Of a DNA stretch of 40,192 nt, positions 1-6,732 are shown one piece after another; the first letter of the stretch is position 1; the number at the start of each line of letters is the position of its first letter. A model generated the notes under the pieces. The model was given only the letters and a program-made list of their open reading frames with translations, had not been told where the DNA came from and did no database searches. The position numbers were made by a program, and so were the translations under genes. This DNA is from a virus: positions 1-40,192 of IMG/VR virus record IMGVR_UViG_3300043436_004107. One strand, 5' to 3'.

Positions 1-3
1 GCC

Positions 4-30
4 AAAAAAAAACGGGCCGCATTTGGCCCG
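4..30 (-). terminator. Rho-independent terminator of the left operon
   Basis: Read on the minus strand, a 6-bp GC stem (CGGGCC/GGCCCG at 25-30 and 13-18, loop of 6) is followed directly by nine T. It lies 22 bases downstream of the stop of the clamp-like gene, so it should end the leftward operon. Confidence 0.85.
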
Positions 31-51
31 CTTTCAATCATTGGTGGTTGT

Positions 52-1119
52 TTAATCCCACGCGCTAAACTCCTTTAAAATAACCCCGCCTCCGTTCGGC
101 CTGTGTACAGGCATTAAGAGCACAGTAACTATTGCACTTTCGTTTGTTCGTGCTGTCAACTTTAACGCTCTGCATTCTCCGTAAAAATCTAACTGGACTA
201 CATTACAATTGAGCTTGCATAGGGCTTCCGATACTTCTAAAAACATTGCCGCGTTAAAATAGGCCGTTGGTGCGTCCTCTGTTCGTCCTAACTTAACTGC
301 TACTAACTTAGGCGCGTCTTTACTTACATTCCTTCCTCTTATCTCCGCTTGCTTAAGTCCTCTGTGTAGTGTATCGGCTAACATATTTAGCTGTGCTGGT
401 GCTTCTCCTGCTGGTATTACATTCCTCCACTCTAACGGCTTCGCGTCTATCACTTGGCCTGTTTTGGCGTGAATTAAGCGCGTGCCTTCGTAGTTGGCGA
501 GTTGGTCTGCGTTGTTGTCTATCTGTGCGGCTATCTGTTCGCCCGTTTCCCCGTATCCAATACCTTTCAACGCTGCTGTGCTGTATAGCGTTTGCGCTGC
601 GTCCGTTATCAGCGTTCGGTCGCCCGTGTATAGCTCAACGCTTAATAGCTTATGAGCGTCCGTTGCTGTGGCCGTGTACAGCTCCAAGTGTATTGCGTGT
701 TGATTGTAGCTCGTTTCGTCCTTACGTGCGAACGATTGTAGCACATTAAACAGGGGCGCGGGCTTGGGTGCTTTTACCTTGTCTCCGTCCGTTGGTGTTG
801 GTACTGTCAACACTACGTCTTCAATTTGGATTCCGTGCTTCAATTTGATGTTCCAAACATTCAGCCAATGTAAAAGGGCGCGCGTAAATTGTGCCGCGTC
901 TTCGTTTGCTACTTCTACACCTGTTAAGGCTGTGAAGGTTTGCACGTGGTCGGCCGTTCGTTTCGGTTGGGCGTTCCAAGCGTCCGCGAATTTGCGGGCG
1001 GTGCTTGGGTTCATTATTTCATCAATTGCGCGTGTCAAGGGGTTAGGTGTTGGCGGGCACCAATTGCGTTCGGTTGTTGGTTCCATGGTTGGTTGTTCTG
1101 GGGTTGTTGTTGTGTGCAT
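52..1119 (-). CDS. Divergent DNA sliding-clamp (DnaN/beta-clamp) homologue
   Basis: 355 aa, close to the 366 aa of bacterial beta clamps. Two family hallmarks are visible: ATDAHKL at residues 152-158 matches ATDGHRL, which lines the peptide-binding groove of DnaN, and the C-terminus has the FN-x3-hLxVxxAL pattern followed by a final strand ending LLMPV, matching the terminal MPMRL of clamps. The distance from the ATDAHKL motif to the end (about 200 residues) also fits domains 2 and 3. The first 130 residues are diverged. If functional it would be a ring-shaped processivity factor for a DNA polymerase; no phage polymerase gene is visible here, so it would have to serve the host polymerase or compete with host DnaN (inference). 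Last gene of the left operon, just before a strong terminator. A second in-frame ATG follows at codon 12. Confidence 0.72.
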   Translation of the reverse strand: MHTTTTPEQPTMEPTTERNWCPPTPNPLTRAIDEIMNPSTARKFADAWNAQPKRTADHVQTFTALTGVEVANEDAAQFTRALLHWLNVWNIKLKHGIQIEDVVLTVPTPTDGDKVKAPKPAPLFNVLQSFARKDETSYNQHAIHLELYTATATDAHKLLSVELYTGDRTLITDAAQTLYSTAALKGIGYGETGEQIAAQIDNNADQLANYEGTRLIHAKTGQVIDAKPLEWRNVIPAGEAPAQLNMLADTLHRGLKQAEIRGRNVSKDAPKLVAVKLGRTEDAPTAYFNAAMFLEVSEALCKLNCNVVQLDFYGECRALKLTARTNESAIVTVLLMPVHRPNGGGVILKEFSAWD

Positions 1120-1138
1120 TGTGTAAAGTGTTAAGGGG

Positions 1139-1336
1139 TTAGAATTCTGTGATTAGTTCCACTTCTATCTCGCTTGCTGTGCTGCTGCCGTAAAAGTTTC
1201 CGCGGTTGTCGGGGCGGTAACTTAGGCCGTGTTGCTCACAGCGTTCTGTGAAGTGTTTCAGGGCTTCCGCAATATTGCTAAAGGTTGTCAACTGCGCGTG
1301 ACTGGTTGTGTAGTTCTTGAAAATGAGTGTGTACAT
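1139..1336 (-). CDS. Small protein of unknown function, left operon
   Basis: 65 aa, starting MYTLIFKNY. I do not recognise it. A longer reading of the frame would begin inside the preceding gene at 1441; the ATG at 1336 is preferred because it lies 25 bases after that gene's stop. Third of four leftward genes. The protein is mixed polar and aromatic with an acidic C-terminus (EIEVELITEF) and has no signal peptide or membrane segment. The 19-base gap before the clamp-like gene contains a TTAACACTTTACACA leader directly before that gene's ATG. Confidence 0.6.
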   Translation of the reverse strand: MYTLIFKNYTTSHAQLTTFSNIAEALKHFTERCEQHGLSYRPDNRGNFYGSSTASEIEVELITEF

Positions 1337-1361
1337 TGTGTTTAGTATTTGAGGGTTGTTA

Positions 1362-1913
1362 TTATTGAACTGCTGTGAACGGTTGGAAGTTTTCCACTTT
1401 GAGCGCATCAAGTGCGAATGTATCGACCTGCACTTGGTCAAAGTGGTTTGAACCTGTGCTCGCTATCTTTACGAGTGCTTCAACCGCTTGTTTGTAATAG
1501 GGTAAAATTTGGCTGGCTTCGCTTCCACAATAAACAACACGTGAATAGGTGTCGGCTTTGAGTACCTTTAGTAGGTGCGTTGCTATGTATACTATTTCTC
1601 GGTGTTGAAATAGGCTGTATTTGTCGCGCATAAACTCGGCCGCAATGTTCACAGTTTCCGCGCTGTTTGGGTTTAATACATGGCTTCGGGTGTAGTTCGT
1701 TTCGATGTCTGTACCAAGTAACATTATCGGGTAATAAACTCCGCGTTTCGGGTTGTTTAGTCGGCCTGTTTTCGGGTTGACTGTTTGTGTCACGTGGCGG
1801 AATCCTTTCCCGCTCTTAAATTCAAGTGAGTGAGTGAGGGTGGTTCTCAGATTGTAACCGTATGGGTAATTTTCAACGGTTACTGTTTTGCTGGTGCTGT
1901 AATACTGTTTCAT
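1362..1913 (-). CDS. Hypothetical protein, left operon
   Basis: 183 aa, not recognised. N-terminal half is rich in Y, T, N and basic residues (HVTQTVNPKTGRLNNPKRG around residues 40-58); the C-terminal half looks alpha-helical (AAEFMRDKYSLFQHREIVYIA). No membrane segment or signal peptide. It sits between a short lipoprotein and a 65-aa unknown, upstream of the clamp-like gene, and is probably co-transcribed with all three from the promoter at 2161-2190. Codon and base composition are visibly more G+C-rich than in the rightward genes. Confidence 0.65.
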   Translation of the reverse strand: MKQYYSTSKTVTVENYPYGYNLRTTLTHSLEFKSGKGFRHVTQTVNPKTGRLNNPKRGVYYPIMLLGTDIETNYTRSHVLNPNSAETVNIAAEFMRDKYSLFQHREIVYIATHLLKVLKADTYSRVVYCGSEASQILPYYKQAVEALVKIASTGSNHFDQVQVDTFALDALKVENFQPFTAVQ

Positions 1914-1938
1914 ATTATTATTTTTTAGGGGTTGTTGT

Positions 1939-2112
1939 TTAGTTATTAGCCCAACCGCAACCGCGGTTTGTGGTTGTCATGTGGGTATGTCCTGTGCGCT
2001 TGCTCTTCAAGTGCTGTTGGTGGTGGTGGGTTGCGTTGCTGCTGGTGCTGCATGAATTGAGAAGAATTGCAACGGCCGCGGCTGTTGTGATTGTGAAAAG
2101 TGCTTTTTTCAT
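1939..2112 (-). CDS. Small lipoprotein, first gene of left operon
   Basis: 57 aa. Starts MKKALFTITTAAAVAILL followed by a lipobox LNSC (Cys21), then a short His/Gln/Ser/Thr-rich mature part (THHHQQHLKS) ending GCGWANN. The KK n-region, Ala/Ile/Leu core and lipobox are textbook for a signal-peptidase-II substrate. The ATG is preceded by the shared TTAACACTTAAAAAATTACACAA leader. A surface lipoprotein made early could alter the host envelope, for example superinfection exclusion, but nothing in the sequence shows that. Confidence 0.65.
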   Translation of the reverse strand: MKKALFTITTAAAVAILLNSCSTSSNATHHHQQHLKSKRTGHTHMTTTNRGCGWANN

Positions 2113-2135
2113 TTGTGTAATTTTTTAAGTGTTAA

Positions 2136-2156
2136 GCGTCTCAACCGTTGAAACGC
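2136..2156. promoter_or_regulatory. Imperfect palindrome, candidate operator
   Basis: GCGTCTCAAC, a central C, then GTTGAAACGC: two 10-bp arms with one mismatch. It lies immediately downstream of the -7 box of the leftward promoter, in the 5' leader of the left operon. The same half-site GCGTTTCAAC recurs exactly at 2358-2367. A dimeric repressor site is the simplest reading; an RNA hairpin in the leader is the alternative. Confidence 0.45.
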
Positions 2157-2160
2157 GGGG

Positions 2161-2190
2161 CAAAGATAATCAGGAAAAAAGAAAAAGCAA
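2161..2190 (-). promoter_or_regulatory. Bacteroidota-type promoter of the left operon
   Basis: On the minus strand TTG (2190-2188), exactly 19 bases, then TATCTTTG (2168-2161), an exact match to the Bacteroidota -33/-7 pattern TTG-N19-TAnnTTTG. It precedes the 57-aa lipoprotein gene with a leader of roughly 40 bases that contains the palindrome at 2136-2156. Confidence 0.8.
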
Positions 2191-2433
2191 GAAAAAAATT
2201 CACTTTACCCTAAAATTTTTTAGTAAGTTATTTACTTTCAGTAAATTAAACCCCTAATTTTTTTTTTGCTGCGGGCGTTTTTTGGCTTGTTTGGTCGTGC
2301 TTTCTGGGTTGTATCAACGTGCGGTTGTGGTGCGTTTCTGGCTTGGTTATCTCTTAAGCGTTTCAACCGCTCATGTTCACTTGTTGGTGTTCGGTGTTTG
2401 GGCTGTTCGCGGTGGTGCGAAGGGCGCAATTGA

Positions 2434-2512
2434 GCGCATGTATGTACGTGCGCCCGTGTTACGTGTACGTGCGTATGCGTATGCGTATGCGTACACGTGT
2501 GCGTATGTGCGC
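2434..2512. repeat. Alternating purine/pyrimidine tract, Z-DNA-prone
   Basis: Bases 2434-2453 alternate perfectly (20 bp) and, after a short break at 2454-2460, 2461-2512 alternate perfectly for 52 bp. The core at 2471-2493 is three tandem GCGTAT units plus GCGTA. Such CG/TG/TA alternation favours left-handed DNA under negative supercoiling. Confidence 0.75.
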
Positions 2513-2515
2513 CCG

Positions 2516-2555
2516 AAATCGCCTATGAGGGGGTACGTGAAAATCGCCTATGAGG
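2516..2555 (+). repeat. Two 15-bp direct repeats
   Basis: AAATCGCCTATGAGG occurs at 2516-2530 and again at 2541-2555, 25 bp apart start to start. Related CCTATGA words follow at about 2607 and 2656, and one overlaps the start of the gene at 3004. Confidence 0.6.
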
Positions 2556-2729
2556 CATGAGACGAAAAATGAAAATCAGAAAAATTTTTTTTTTTACGCC
2601 CGTACCTATGATGGGCTGCTGAATTTCACACGTATGAGCGCATGTATACAAATACACCTATGACGTACATGATGAATTTATTGAAAATCAACCAAGTACA
2701 AAAAAGTTTGCTATTTTTTCATTTTTTTC

Positions 2730-2761
2730 TTGACTTTTACAAATTAGCCGATATATATTTG
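2730..2761 (+). promoter_or_regulatory. Early rightward promoter
   Basis: TTG (2730-2732), 21 bases, TATATTTG (2754-2761). The -33 region TTGACTTTT is shared with the promoter at 4884-4916, which also has a 21-base spacer, so the two form a pair. It precedes the 52-aa gene at 2800. Confidence 0.75.
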
Positions 2762-2799
2762 CAGCCGAAATTCAACATAACCCATAAAATTTACACAAC

Positions 2800-2958
2800 A
2801 TGGAAAAAAACTTTGTGCACAGAAAGAATCCTGTATTAAAGAATCAGCATCTTATTGAATGTGGGAATGTATCCCTACACTTACATGAAGCCGACTTCGA
2901 TAGTGATGAAGAGATAAATGAATTTATCGAGTTTTTGCTTAAAAAGTTAAACGCATAA
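2800..2958 (+). CDS. Small acidic hypothetical protein, first rightward gene
   Basis: 52 aa, starting MEKNFVHRKNPVLKNQ, with an acidic middle (EADFDSDEEINEF) and a C-terminal FLLKKLNA helix. Not recognised. The ATG lies about 40 bases after the -7 box of the early promoter, and the A-rich leader ends TTTACACAACATG, as for neighbouring genes. Being first behind an early promoter and very small fits a host-takeover peptide, but no function can be read from the sequence. Confidence 0.65.
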   Translation: MEKNFVHRKNPVLKNQHLIECGNVSLHLHEADFDSDEEINEFIEFLLKKLNA

Positions 2959-2974
2959 TCAATTAATAATTCAA

Positions 2975-3003
2975 TCAATAAACACTTTAAAATTTACACA
3001 CCT
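2975..3003 (+). promoter_or_regulatory. Shared leader element before a start codon
   Basis: CAATAAACACTTTAAAATTT followed by ACACACCT and ATG. Near-identical leaders precede the genes at 4956 and 5126, with weaker forms before 4371 and 5372 and, on the other strand, before 2112 and 1119. No purine-rich Shine-Dalgarno box is present in any of them. It may act in translation initiation or as a binding site for a regulator. Confidence 0.5.
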
Positions 3004-3930
3004 ATGAACACACAATTTTCTTCAATCGACTCTTTGTTGTCAAGCATCGAATCTACACAGGCATCAAGCATTAGCACGCTTCAGGAAGTAGGCTTAGATT
3101 GGCGCGTTAATCGTGTACAATTGTATACACCTGATGGCACACCAGTAGACTATTTCGCTAACCAGCGAGCCGACAATTCAGAGGTTCTTGCGGTAGTTAG
3201 TGATGGTTATCAAATCTTTCAGAATGAGGAAATGGTAGAGCTATGCGAATCGCTTGCAAATACCTTTGACTATAAAATACACAAAGGTGGGCAAATGGAT
3301 GGTGGGCGCAAAGTTTACATTCAACTTGAGTCTGATAGCGTGTATGGCATAGGCGAAAATGATGATACGATTAACCGCTATATCACAGCAGTTAATTCGC
3401 ATGATTGCACTACTTCACTATCCTTTGGTTCACTTGGCTTTACTATTAGTTGCAAGAACACTTTCTTTGCCGCTGCCCGTTCAAAGAACATGAGCCGCAT
3501 CCGCCACACTTCATCTATGCACGAACGAATTGACGCTGCAAAGAGACAAATCGAAGGATTAAAGATGGAGGAAAAGAGCCTGTATGAAAAGTTCTTTAGT
3601 ATGGCAAGTGTAGAAGCCACACCCAAACACATTGCACAGGTTGTTAAGCGTACACTTGAGATTGATATTAACCAGCGTGCAAGTGATTTGAAGGAAAACT
3701 ATTCAACCCGTAGAATAAACTTGGCCGAAAGTTTACTTTCCTCAATTAAGCGTGAGATGAGTTACAAAGGCAATACATTGTGGGGGCTTATGTCTGGTGT
3801 AACTCACTACACTTCGCACGTTCAATCAGCACCAAATCGAGCGGAGGGTAGAACTGAAAGTAAATTGATAGGACAGGCTCAAAAAATGGATGCAACCGCA
3901 TTTGCATACTTGAGCGACGTTATCGCATAA
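3004..3930 (+). CDS. DUF932 domain protein (phage/plasmid-like protein)
   Basis: 308 aa. The body matches the DUF932 family (TIGR03299 phage/plasmid-like proteins) in order: WRVNRVQLYTPDG, VVSDGYQIFQNEEMVELCE, then KVYIQLE and RYITAVNSHDCTTSLSFGS, then SCKNTFFAAAR and a helical C-terminal half. The biochemical role of the family is not established; it is common in phages, plasmids and mobile elements, usually in early or accessory regions. Length is typical. The start is fixed by the leader element ending just before it. A hairpin 21 bases after the stop probably ends its transcript. Confidence 0.85.
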   Translation: MNTQFSSIDSLLSSIESTQASSISTLQEVGLDWRVNRVQLYTPDGTPVDYFANQRADNSEVLAVVSDGYQIFQNEEMVELCESLANTFDYKIHKGGQMDGGRKVYIQLESDSVYGIGENDDTINRYITAVNSHDCTTSLSFGSLGFTISCKNTFFAAARSKNMSRIRHTSSMHERIDAAKRQIEGLKMEEKSLYEKFFSMASVEATPKHIAQVVKRTLEIDINQRASDLKENYSTRRINLAESLLSSIKREMSYKGNTLWGLMSGVTHYTSHVQSAPNRAEGRTESKLIGQAQKMDATAFAYLSDVIA

Positions 3931-3950
3931 TCAACCAAAATAAACTCAAT

Positions 3951-3974
3951 GGGCGGTACAATTCGGTATCGCCC
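3951..3974 (+). terminator. Hairpin terminator after the DUF932 gene
   Basis: GGGCGGTAC and GTATCGCCC form a 9-bp stem with one G.T wobble around a 6-base loop, followed by TATTTAACC. The T-tract is short, so termination may be partial. Confidence 0.55.
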
Positions 3975-4004
3975 TATTTAACCCTACTTACTTTCTATTT
4001 GCCT

Positions 4005-4229
4005 ATGGATATTTATTTAGAACAACAAGCACCTTATATCGCCCTACGAACCGATTTAGATACAGCCTTATTCCTACTACACTTTGCCAGTAACCTGTGC
4101 ATCCAATATCGGAAGCATGAAAACGAAATACGGGCATCATGGTATGAATTAACGGATGAAGAGGCCGCATACATAGCGCGGCAAATCAATCGAATGAAGT
4201 TAGAGATTAATCAAGTAAAATATAACTGA
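4005..4229 (+). CDS. Hypothetical protein
   Basis: 74 aa, starting MDIYLEQQAPYIALRTD. Not recognised. An in-frame TTG lies two codons upstream, but the ATG at 4005 follows the GCCT context seen at other starts here. Predicted mainly helical (ALFLLHFASNLCIQYRKHENEI, EEAAYIARQINRMKLEI). It lies between two hairpins (3951-3974 and 4259-4284), so it may form its own transcription unit or receive readthrough from the DUF932 gene. Confidence 0.55.
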   Translation: MDIYLEQQAPYIALRTDLDTALFLLHFASNLCIQYRKHENEIRASWYELTDEEAAYIARQINRMKLEINQVKYN

Positions 4230-4258
4230 GTGGCTTGTGTGTGTGTGTGTTAAAAAGT

Positions 4259-4284
4259 TAAGCCCCTCTCGTTTGGGGGGCTTA
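4259..4284 (+). terminator. Hairpin terminator
   Basis: TAAGCCCC (4259-4266) pairs with GGGGCTTA (4277-4284) over a 10-base loop. It lies just after the 74-aa gene and a short TG dinucleotide run (4236-4250). No strong T-run follows, so it may block RNA decay or be weak as a terminator. Confidence 0.6.
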
Positions 4285-4370
4285 GCTATAAACACTTAAA
4301 TATACACAAACACTTATATTACACTCAGCAAATATACACCCCTAAAAACAAAAGTCAACACTTAACTCTT

Positions 4371-4607
4371 ATGAACATGGAAGACATATATACCAGCTAT
4401 GGTTTAAGAAGCGAAAAAGAGATTTATCAGTATTTGGTTGAAAGTTATTTTAACGGCCAATTAAACCAAGCTAAAAAGATATTTCAGGAAATACGCTCTA
4501 TCAATTCCGTGCATGATTATGTAAAGAATTTTACAGAAAATCTGGAACAATGGTTTGAACCTGATACTTGTGATATTATTAAAACTTTCTTTAAAATAAA
4601 AAAATAA
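4371..4607 (+). CDS. Hypothetical protein
   Basis: 78 aa, starting MNMEDIYTSYGLRSEK, helical and charged with a lysine-rich end (FFKIKK). Not recognised. Its leader (4358-4370) carries CAACACTTAACTCTT before the ATG, a weaker copy of the shared leader element. A second ATG lies two codons in. It is separated from the following gene by seven bases, so the two form a pair. Confidence 0.6.
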   Translation: MNMEDIYTSYGLRSEKEIYQYLVESYFNGQLNQAKKIFQEIRSINSVHDYVKNFTENLEQWFEPDTCDIIKTFFKIKK

Positions 4608-4614
4608 AATTGAT

Positions 4615-4842
4615 ATGGTACACTTACAAAAAAAAGCAATCGATAATTTGGCTCAAATTCTATACGACAACGAAATTAGAATTACCAATTATGACTATGA
4701 CCGCGCCATGTGGGTATTGACGAAAATCAAAGCAGGCCAGCAGGTAATCGAGCTATTTCAGAAAGATTCCTTTCATGTATTCCTTGAGATTATGAGGCTT
4801 GAAACCGTTAATAGTATGCACAATGTGTTCAAACCTATATGA
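4615..4842 (+). CDS. Hypothetical protein
   Basis: 75 aa, starting MVHLQKKAIDNLAQILYD. Not recognised. The protein is probably helical (YDRAMWVLTKIKAGQQVIELFQ) and has no membrane segment. It directly follows the 78-aa gene and ends about 40 bases before the promoter at 4884-4916. Confidence 0.55.
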   Translation: MVHLQKKAIDNLAQILYDNEIRITNYDYDRAMWVLTKIKAGQQVIELFQKDSFHVFLEIMRLETVNSMHNVFKPI

Positions 4843-4883
4843 GAATAAACACAAAAATGTTAATATCTATTTATCAAAATTAT

Positions 4884-4916
4884 TTGACTTTTGTATAAAA
4901 AACACATTACCTTTGT
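4884..4916 (+). promoter_or_regulatory. Rightward promoter
   Basis: TTTG (4884-4887), 21 bases, TACCTTTG (4909-4916). It shares the TTGACTTTT -33 context and spacer length with the promoter at 2730-2761, so both are likely used by the same holoenzyme at the same stage. First gene downstream is at 4956. Confidence 0.75.
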
Positions 4917-4955
4917 GGCGATAATTTAATCAATAAACACTTAAAATCACACCTT

Positions 4956-5099
4956 ATGCAATCTCAACGATTTAATCATGCTGCTATAAAATTATTAGTC
5001 GGTAGCACCATAGTAGAAGCCCATGACAACTATATTAAATTAGATAATGGCTTCTTTTTTTATCTTTCAGACTCTGAAATTGAAGTTCTAAATTCATAA
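4956..5099 (+). CDS. Very small hypothetical protein
   Basis: 47 aa, starting MQSQRFNHAAIKLLVG, with a beta-rich GSTIVEAHDNYIKLDNGFF segment resembling a short strand-turn-strand module. Not recognised. It lies about 40 bases downstream of a consensus promoter, and a full copy of the shared leader (CAATAAACACTTAAAATCAC) immediately precedes the ATG. The next gene has the same leader. Confidence 0.6.
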   Translation: MQSQRFNHAAIKLLVGSTIVEAHDNYIKLDNGFFFYLSDSEIEVLNS

Positions 5100-5125
5100 T
5101 CAATAAACACTTAAAATTTTAACAC

Positions 5126-5353
5126 ATGCAAATAAAATTCCACCATTGTGGGTTTGCTGAATTTATTGCAGCATGGCAAGTATCGAATAAACAACAACCC
5201 ATGTTTCTATCAATTAGTTATGACGATAACGAAGAAGTTTATAGTCTTGAAATACATGACGATTCCAATCAATTAGTTGAATGGTTTAATTATCTTGATA
5301 AAGATGAGGTAATTCAGGACATATATGAAGCGGAGAAAATTCATAATAAATAA
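5126..5353 (+). CDS. Hypothetical acidic protein
   Basis: 75 aa, starting MQIKFHHCGFAEFIAAW, with strongly acidic stretches (SYDDNEEVYSLEIHDDS). Not recognised. The shared leader element (5101-5120) directly precedes its ATG, and the downstream gene begins 19 bases after its stop behind another copy, so 4956, 5126 and 5372 look like one operon in which each cistron has its own leader. Confidence 0.6.
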   Translation: MQIKFHHCGFAEFIAAWQVSNKQQPMFLSISYDDNEEVYSLEIHDDSNQLVEWFNYLDKDEVIQDIYEAEKIHNK

Positions 5354-5371
5354 TCACTTAAATTTTACACT

Positions 5372-5923
5372 ATGCACAAAGTACATCTTATCAAAGGTGA
5401 GGAAATTGTAACCCACCCGTTTGAAAATGCAATGGAAGCAGTTCGCTTCTATTACCTCAGCCAAATCAATCCTTTAGAGCCTTCAATCATTGAGCTTGTT
5501 CCTTCTGAATTTGAACACTTTGATTTCATGCCTCCAAAGGTTAATTATTTCAGCGGAACATTCGTTAATGAGTATTTCGTAGGCAAATGCACATTGGAGG
5601 CCGCTGATGGCACGTGTGAGCATTTTGAAGGGGTAATATCCGTTCATGAAGTAGATTTCGGTAAATATGCCACCACTCACCATAATAACACCTGCAAGCA
5701 AGCTATTTTAAATTTACAATTAGCTGGCGGCAAAAAAGTAGGACGCAATGATGATACTTGTCAAACTTTTCTATTGCTCGGTGACAATATGATAGCCGTT
5801 GATGATACAGGTCAAATCAAAGTATCTTCAAAAATGAGCACTTGGAATACAGCTATTGAGGAAATTATCTATGAATACGAAAACCCATACTATGACAACG
5901 ATGAAGAAAACTTCGCAATCTAA
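5372..5923 (+). CDS. Hypothetical protein
   Basis: 183 aa, not recognised. N-terminus MHKVHLIKGEEIVTHPFENA looks like a beta-hairpin plus helix; the middle has alternating hydrophobic strands (FSGTFVNEYFVGKCTLEA) and the C-terminus is very acidic (YYDNDEENFAI). No membrane segment. The next gene starts inside its 3' end, so translation of the two may be coupled. Confidence 0.65.
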   Translation: MHKVHLIKGEEIVTHPFENAMEAVRFYYLSQINPLEPSIIELVPSEFEHFDFMPPKVNYFSGTFVNEYFVGKCTLEAADGTCEHFEGVISVHEVDFGKYATTHHNNTCKQAILNLQLAGGKKVGRNDDTCQTFLLLGDNMIAVDDTGQIKVSSKMSTWNTAIEEIIYEYENPYYDNDEENFAI

Positions 5924-6239
5924 AAGCCCTAAAAAAGCAATGGCGGGAGCTAATAACTCCCACCATGCTATCGAATCACTAAATGAATCGGAAAACAACA
6001 ACAAGTGCAAAGATATGCCGCTATTTAGAGAATGTATTGAAAAATTTAGTGACATTGAGATTAAGTTCATTCTGATGCAACTAAATAGAGACAACATGAT
6101 GGGTAGAAAGATTACCCGTGTTGAGCTAAAGGATATTGAACAGGAATTTGTTCTAAAAGTAATTAGTAATTCACCAGTAGCCGAATATGGCTCACTTCTC
6201 AAAAATATCATTCAAACAAAACTTTTAAATTCAATTTAA
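5892..6239 (+). CDS. Hypothetical protein
   Basis: 115 aa from the ATG at 5892 (MTTMKKTSQSKSPKK). Other in-frame ATGs at 5871 and 5901 are possible; all overlap the previous gene by 23-53 bases. The N-terminal third is basic and low-complexity, the C-terminal part helical (FRECIEKFSDIEIKFILMQLN). Not recognised. It ends one base before the next ATG. Confidence 0.55.
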   Translation: MTTMKKTSQSKSPKKAMAGANNSHHAIESLNESENNNKCKDMPLFRECIEKFSDIEIKFILMQLNRDNMMGRKITRVELKDIEQEFVLKVISNSPVAEYGSLLKNIIQTKLLNSI

Positions 6240-6240
6240 C

Positions 6241-6717
6241 ATGAACACTTTACAACAAACCAAAGGCTATGAGATTTATAGCAAATCTCAAGTTAAAACT
6301 ACCGCTCAATCACTTTTAGATGAAGTACAGGAAGGTAGCATTGATACACTTTCTACACTTGCTCATCTTGAGTTTATGTCACAGGTGATAGAACTTGCAA
6401 AAGAAGAACTAAGGACAAGAGCTGTTGCCGAATTAGATTTATATGGAGCTGAAGCAAGAGTAGGTGTAGTTCGTCACGGGGTTACATTCCAACAAAGGGA
6501 AGTAGGAGTTAGATACAACTTTGAAAATACACCTTCATGGAATGAAATTAAGGCAAAGGAAGATGCTATTGCAGGTCAAAGAAAAGAACTTGAAGAGCAG
6601 CTGAAAGTCCTCAAATCCAAACAGACAATTTTGGACGAAGGTACTGGCGAGTTAATAGAGATGAACCCTCCAATCAAAACTTCAAAAACGTCCGTGGCTA
6701 TTACTTTATCAAAATAA
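6241..6717 (+). CDS. Hypothetical protein upstream of Bet
   Basis: 158 aa, not recognised with confidence. Mostly helical, with a likely coiled coil at about residues 105-132 (DAIAGQRKELEEQLKVL), then TGELIEMNPPIKTSKTSVAITLSK. Proteins with this helical layout often sit directly upstream of phage single-strand annealing proteins, so a recombination accessory role is possible (inference from position only). It lies 38 bases before bet. Confidence 0.6.
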   Translation: MNTLQQTKGYEIYSKSQVKTTAQSLLDEVQEGSIDTLSTLAHLEFMSQVIELAKEELRTRAVAELDLYGAEARVGVVRHGVTFQQREVGVRYNFENTPSWNEIKAKEDAIAGQRKELEEQLKVLKSKQTILDEGTGELIEMNPPIKTSKTSVAITLSK

Positions 6718-6732
6718 TCATTAACTTTATTG

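Larger units (their letters stand above)
2191..2729. other. Divergent intergenic control region
   Basis: About 540 bases between the two divergent promoters with no convincing gene: the reading frames here lack ATG starts or run across the repeats. It holds A/T-rich flanks, a half-site copy of the operator at 2358-2367, a long alternating purine/pyrimidine tract (2434-2512), two 15-bp direct repeats (2516-2555), an 11-T run (2585-2595) and several CCTATGA words. It may be regulatory or a secondary replication or packaging site. Confidence 0.55.

Noticed and set aside
369-1134. Plus-strand ORFs opposite the clamp-like gene
   Set aside because: They are in the antisense of a gene with clear family motifs and have Cys/Arg/Ser-rich, protein-unlike composition.
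2238-2429. Minus-strand 63-aa basic ORF
   Set aside because: It has only a TTG start, a low-complexity basic composition, and begins in the repeat region; more likely noncoding.
2471-2493. CRISPR-like array
   Set aside because: The GCGTAT units are 6 bp with no spacers, so this is a microsatellite and not a CRISPR array.
2282-2560. Plus-strand 92-aa ORF with YAYAYAY
   Set aside because: It is a translation of the GCGTAT repeats and starts at TTG.
2642-2839. Plus-strand 65-aa ORF
   Set aside because: It spans the consensus promoter at 2730-2761 and overlaps the better-supported gene at 2800.
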